In this document: positions 60,230-64,000 of the stretch, piece by piece
Numbering within the stretch: position 1 is the first letter of the stretch
Layout: the number at the start of each line of letters is the position of its first letter
Source: Bidens hawaiensis
Taxonomy: Eukaryota; Streptophyta; Magnoliopsida; Asterales; Asteraceae
DNA: 64,000 nucleotides
Direction: 5' to 3'
Assembly (NCBI GenBank): GCA_021521415.1
Contig: JAIQDT010003018.1
Coordinates: 248,001-312,000 of the forward strand
Program-made: the position numbers and the translations under genes
Notes under the pieces: model-generated
The model's input: only the letters and a program-made list of their open reading frames with translations
Database searches by the model: none
Told to the model about the DNA's origin: nothing

Positions 60230-60484
60230 ATGATTTCAAAACTGACTGCTATGTACTTTAAGATACTTGTTATGGAGATCTCTAGTCTTCTGTTAACAGT
60301 TTGTAATGCACTTTAAGATAATAGTTAAATGTTGAATCAATGTTTTAACACAAACATAAAAATTTTATTATTAACAAAACACACCATTACAAACATACAA
60401 ATTTTATTACTACTAATCTCTGGGTGACACACATAAAAACACACCATCACTACATCATAAACACTCATGAAACACCATCACATA

Positions 60485-60812
60485 CTAATCTCTGAGTGAC
60501 ATAAGAAACTTCAACTTCAATTCCATCGAGCAATTCAGTTCAAGAATTGCCTTGCCCAAAAGTTTTAACTCGTCAAGCTCTCTCTGTCCTACATCAACCA
60601 TAAACAAAACAGCAAGATCAAGGATAGTACTAGCGGACATTCGAGTAAGAACTTTTGCAATGACATCCCTGGCATCCAAGCTGTTTCTAGTCTTTACAAA
60701 TTCTTCAGAGTTTCCCGGCAAGATTTATCTATCTAGATTTGAGCCTCAATATGCCTTCTAATGGCAGCCTTGTAGGATCTGGATGATGATGATGACGAGC
60801 AATCCATTATTA
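60485..60812 (-). pseudogene. Small unrecognised protein gene
   Basis: The minus strand starts MDCSSSSSSRSYKAAIRRHI at about 60808, meets a TAG after EAQI, and continues in another frame as PGNSEEFVKTRNSLDARDVI with a Leu-rich helical tail ending LKFLMSLRD. I know no family for it. It lies tail to tail with the Ulp1-like gene. Just beyond its end (60345-60490), AAACACACCAT and ACTAATCTCTGRGTGACA units are repeated. Confidence 0.4.
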
Positions 60813-60829
60813 ACTAAAAAAATAATTTA

Positions 60830-61200
60830 AAATTATGTAGGTATATGAGTTTCACAAATGTGGTGTATGTATATATAACCAAAAGGCTCACAGACAAAAC
60901 AAAGGGTGTCCCACGCTTGGGAAACACAACCAAACGAATAGTAACTCTGTAATAAAAAAACAAAAGGGTGTCCCACGCTTGGGAAACACACAAACTTGTC
61001 TCATGTGTTTTTGTTTAATCTAGAGATTACTTGCATTTATATCACCTGTCAGAATTAATTGATCACAATTATACTCACCTGTCAAAAATGCCGGGAAAAA
61101 TATTATGGTAATGATAGCCTACATTAAAGTTAAGCTATATCTTACTAGATCTTACTAAAAATAAAACTTACTAACTTACTGGTTATTCAATCACACTAAC
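60830..61200. other. Spacer with a short direct duplication
   Basis: AAAGGGTGTCCCACGCTTGG occurs twice, at about 60900 and 60963, each followed by GAAACACA. No coding signal. Confidence 0.6.
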
Positions 61201-61221
61201 AGTTTCAGAAAGATAATAAAA

Positions 61222-61626
61222 ATGTATTCTTCTGACAAAACTGTGAAGACCATAGTGAAAACAACCATGGATCAAGAGAAAGAGAAAGACGACACTTTGT
61301 TGAAGAAAGTCGAAGCGATTAGGGCTACAATCGCATTCGAAAAAACAAAGACCTTCGACTCCTGTAAACTCATGTTGTGGGAAGACGACAATGAGTTTCG
61401 AGCAATGGTTGTTGATTATCAGAAACAACAGTCTGAATGTTACGACTCAGTGTGTGAGACCCTGGTTGACACCATAACTACGGTGTCAACCAACATGAGT
61501 TTAAGGAGATGGGGACGGAGACTGTGGACATGGCGGAGTGATGGTGATGTTAGCTTCTCTCTTTTTGGTTTTCTTGTGATGCGTTGTAAATATATGGATT
61601 ATCATAAAATGCTTTATGTATTGTAA
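61222..61626 (+). CDS. Hypothetical protein with a coiled-coil-like N-terminal half
   Basis: A 134-residue open frame, MYSSDKTVKTIVKTTMDQEK followed by a Lys/Glu-rich, probably helical stretch (KEKDDTLLKKVEAIRATIAF), then YQKQQSECYDSVCETLVDTI. The last part (RRWGRRLWTWRSDG onward) is less protein-like and may be read-through. No known domain is recognised. It lies between the Ulp1-like and GRF genes inside the CACTA complex. Confidence 0.4.
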   Translation: MYSSDKTVKTIVKTTMDQEKEKDDTLLKKVEAIRATIAFEKTKTFDSCKLMLWEDDNEFRAMVVDYQKQQSECYDSVCETLVDTITTVSTNMSLRRWGRRLWTWRSDGDVSFSLFGFLVMRCKYMDYHKMLYVL

Positions 61627-61908
61627 TTAATGGTACTTTTTGTGATGCATCTTTTGATGAATGGTAAATATGGACTAATGGTTCTCATATTTCTTTGTTA
61701 AAAATGCGTGTAATCAATTAGCTTAAAATATGTTATATATTTGTTCAAAAGAGTCTATTACGCTTGCAACACGCTACTGTACATAGACATATATAAATAT
61801 CCTAAAACGCTAGTAACACGCATGTGTACAACAACTCCTTTCTAAACCCTCCTATATATATATACTTATATATCTAGTTTTGTTTTCAATAAAAACTCCT
61901 TTTTCACC

Positions 61909-62358
61909 ATGTAAAAACCTCATCGCGGACCACAACATCCAGTAACAATCGATCTCAGGTTTATTGTTTTTGTGGTCAAGAAGCCATTCTAAGAACATCA
62001 AGGACCACCAAAAATCCAGGTCGGAGTTTCTACAATTGTGCATCTCAGGTTAGTGAAATTGCAAATAAAGTTGGAATTTATCTACAATTGTTGACCCTAA
62101 ACTCTATATTTTTTAACTTAGGGCAAAAAATGTGATTTCTTTACATGGTCTGATTGTGTTTCGTCCACAAGATCCGATGTGTGCACAAGATGTACAGACA
62201 TAATTCCTATCTTGATAAGGGCAAATAAGTCATTAGAGGATCAACTTGCAAGGAGTGTAGCTTCACTGATTGAATCAGAAAAAAAAGTGAAGATATTGTT
62301 TTTTATTTGCTTCTTGTTGTTTTTAGGGCTTTTAATTAGTTTTGTAATTAAAAGCTAA
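61909..62358 (+). pseudogene. GRF zinc-finger protein with C-terminal membrane segment
   Basis: Two exons, 61909-62048 and 62122-62358, join at CAG/GTTAGT and TTAG/GGC. The product holds a full zf-GRF domain: CFCGQEAILRTSRTTKNPGR, SFYNCASQ, GKKCDFFTWSD. The Cys/His-type spacing and the NPGR-FY-C signature are those of the GRF finger, a single-stranded nucleic-acid binding module. A short coiled coil (NKSLEDQLARSVASLIESEK) and a hydrophobic segment (ILFFICFLLFLGLLISFVI) complete the layout common to small plant GRF proteins. The only nearby ATG (61909) is one base out of frame with the domain and followed by a stop, so the start is broken or lies upstream. Confidence 0.7.
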
Positions 62359-62519
62359 GAAACTTTGTTATGATTTTAGACCAGCTATTATGATGTATTT
62401 TTATGTTTCTGAACGGATTTAAAGGCCTTTTAATGAGTAGTTTAGTTTGAGTGTTTTCAAAATCACAGTGTATTTATTTCATTAAAAAGAGGTTATTATA
62501 AAAAATTAATAAAAATATG

Positions 62520-62610
62520 TTCCCTCCAGAGTTTCGAACCAGCGGTATTTGCAATCTATGTTTAATCACAAGTGCCACAACCGTTTGAGCTACACCCTGA
62601 GAACGTAATA
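62520..62610 (-). other. tRNA-like sequence (possible SINE head or tRNA relic)
   Basis: The minus strand reads GGGTGTAGCTCAAACGGTTG and about 40 bp later CGCTGGTTCGAAACTC. The first resembles a D-arm/A box and the second a T-arm/B box of RNA polymerase III promoters. The acceptor stem does not close, so it is not a functional tRNA. Confidence 0.45.
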
Positions 62611-62879
62611 GAACATCTTCTAATATTTATATACCGACATTTAGAAGTTTAAAATTTTCATTTTTACCCGCCAATTAATCGAGTTATATTATGGAAGACT
62701 CCCAAATCAATTAGTATTTATTGAACCAAATAAAATCTCATCAAACCCTAATAAATGATCTGCTAGTGTATTTATTGAACTCTCATCAATATCAATCCTA
62801 CCAAACAGCTTCATTAATCTCAGGTGAGTACCAAATATTTTTTCTTTTAATTAGTCGGTTACATTTATTGGCGTTAATT

Positions 62880-62880
62880 A

Positions 62881-62914
<34 letters not shown>
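62880..62914. repeat. (TA)n microsatellite upstream of the TNP2 gene
   Basis: About 15 TA units ending 35 bp before the transposase start codon. Confidence 0.9.
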
Positions 62915-62948
62915 TTGATGACACAGTTAATAAAAAAATTCTTGGAAG

Positions 62949-64000
62949 ATGGATAAGTCTTGGATTTCAGTAGGCGACAGGTGCAGTAAAGCATATAAAG
63001 ATGGTGTTAAGGCATTTCTACATTTTGTAGTTCATTATTGCAAGGAGACATCACCACCAATTTATATTTCATGTCCATGTGTTCGGTGTGTGAACCACGT
63101 ATCTCTTAGTGTAGACGATGTAGAACATGACTTGTACAGGTTTGGAATTGATAAGAGATATACTACTTGGATAAAACATGGAGAAATCGGAACCAACATT
63201 CCAACTAATGTTAATAATACTGGGTTTGCCTACACCCGCATTCCAACTAATTATGATAATAATACTGGGTTTGTTGACACGAACATTCCAACAGATGCCT
63301 GTGAAACTGTAGAAATGGTAAATGCTACAAAAGACAATTTCAAAGGCGACAAGAAGTATCAACAGTTTCTACAACTACTTGTTGACGCTGAGAAGCCCCT
63401 ATATAAAGGATGTCTTGACTTCACCAAGTTGTCTGGATTAGTATAACTACTCAACTTGAAGAGCAAGCACGGGGTATCTCATAAGTTCGTTGATGAACTT
63501 CTGAAATTGTTGAAAAAGATGCTACCTGCAGATAACGAAATGGTAAATAATATGTATGAGGGCAAAAGGATAATGAAGGCGATGGGCTCAGGATACGAAA
63601 AGATACATGTGTGTATCAATGACTACATTATTTACTATAAGGATTACAAGGATTTGGAAGCATGTCCAGTTTGTAACAAGTCAAGGTGGAAGGTGGATGA
63701 GAAGACTAACAAAACTTACATAAACACGCCCGCTAAGGTACTGTGGTACTTTCCCTTTATTCCACGATTCAAGCGCCTCTTTCAATCAAAGACCACAACA
63801 GAGAATTAAACATGGCATGCCACGAGTATCAATAAACCCGGTGTTTTACGCCACCCATCAGATTCACCGGCATGGAAAGCCATAGATGACATGTACTCCG
63901 ATACCATCAGAAGCAATCCAAGAAATCTTCGTCTAGGGATTTGCACTGATGGGGTCGACGTATATAAAGGTAACAGAAACCACAGTGTCTGGCCTGTTTT
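62949..64000 (+). pseudogene. CACTA TNP2/TnpD transposase, N-terminal part, broken
   Basis: Starts MDKSWISVGDRCSKAYKDGV. Residues 1-80 are the transposase-associated domain, with the CPCVRCVNH finger and the WIKHGE end. After a variable spacer with two GFVDTNIPT-like repeats, a TAA at 63444 interrupts the frame. It resumes as KSKHGVSHKFVDELLKLLKK, ACPVCNKSRW and VLWYFPFIPRFKRLFQSKTT (the opening of Transposase_21). A TAA at 63807 follows, then TWHATS, PGVLRHPSDSPAWK, LGICTDGVDVYKGNRNHSVW (Transposase_21). The DDE-like core lies mostly beyond the window. This is the catalytic protein of En/Spm elements. A CAG/GTGAGT site at 62823 suggests a 5' UTR intron. Confidence 0.88.

Larger units (their letters stand above)
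47760..64000. mobile_element. CACTA (En/Spm) complex, right end outside the window
   Basis: The left edge is CACTACGTGAAAATTGACC at 47760, after GTG. It is followed by GTGTGGCCA/TGGCCACAC subterminal motifs on both strands. Inside lie a Transposase_24-type gene (49364-52590, minus) and the TNP2 transposase (62949 onward, plus), the two proteins of plant CACTA elements. Between them are B3, Ulp1-like and GRF zinc-finger genes. No right terminus or 3-bp duplication is visible. TTTTTTTTTGTGCAGTA at about 49226-49241 looks like a mutated CACTA right end, so 47760-49241 could be a separate non-autonomous CACTA next to an older autonomous one. Confidence 0.65.

Noticed and set aside
61852..62043. 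63-codon minus-strand frame
   Set aside because: Shadow of the GRF zinc-finger exon on the plus strand.
63069..63362. 97-codon minus-strand frame
   Set aside because: Shadow of the TNP2 transposase-associated region.

Overview
The window reads as intergenic DNA from a large, repeat-rich plant nuclear genome. It is AT-rich, has Ty1/copia, Ty3/gypsy (chromovirus), hAT, CACTA, PIF/Harbinger-like, Helitron and LINE remnants, plant-type introns, and captured plant gene pieces (BAHD acyltransferase, B3 domain, GRF zinc finger). The repeat flavour suggests a eudicot, tentatively Asteraceae; that is an inference from family resemblance. I see no intact ordinary host gene, no tRNA or rRNA gene and no CRISPR array. 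Nearly every transposon protein is broken by stops or frameshifts.

Layout. 1-2.3 kb: AT-rich DNA with Helitron-like 3' ends. 2.37-8.61 kb: a minus-strand Ty1/copia element with both LTRs and a perfect 5-bp target-site duplication (TSD), carrying an internal 0.85-kb tandem duplication. 8.6-14.4 kb: an inverted-repeat element, a 2.5-kb solo LTR and Helitron-like DNA. 14.58-30.06 kb: a four-element nest. A small hAT element (TSD TCTCTATC) holds a gag-only LTR element (TSD CATAG) and a full-length Tekay-like gypsy element (TSD GCTAA); the gypsy 3' LTR is itself split by a solo LTR (TSD TAAAT). 30.34-30.97 kb: a PIF/Harbinger-like element carrying a BAHD acyltransferase fragment. 31.8-32.2 kb: a LINE 3' end. 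33-36.2 kb: a hAT-like element and two copies of a small Helitron. 36-47.7 kb: sparse repeats, a hAT element with transposase remnants (TSD TCGCCAAT) and a minus-strand gypsy gag fragment.

47.76 kb to the right edge: a CACTA (En/Spm) complex. From the left it has a CACTA terminus with GTGTGGCCA-rich subterminal DNA and a 188-bp tandem array, a minus-strand Transposase_24-type gene, a minus-strand gene with three B3 domains, a plus-strand DUF1985-Ulp1 (SUMO-protease-like) gene, two small unrecognised ORFs, a plus-strand GRF zinc-finger/membrane protein, and the start of the plus-strand TNP2 transposase, which runs off the window. If this is one element, it is a multi-gene CACTA with an unusual DNA-binding, deSUMOylase-like and zinc-finger cargo. 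The right terminus is not visible, so a composite of several elements cannot be excluded.
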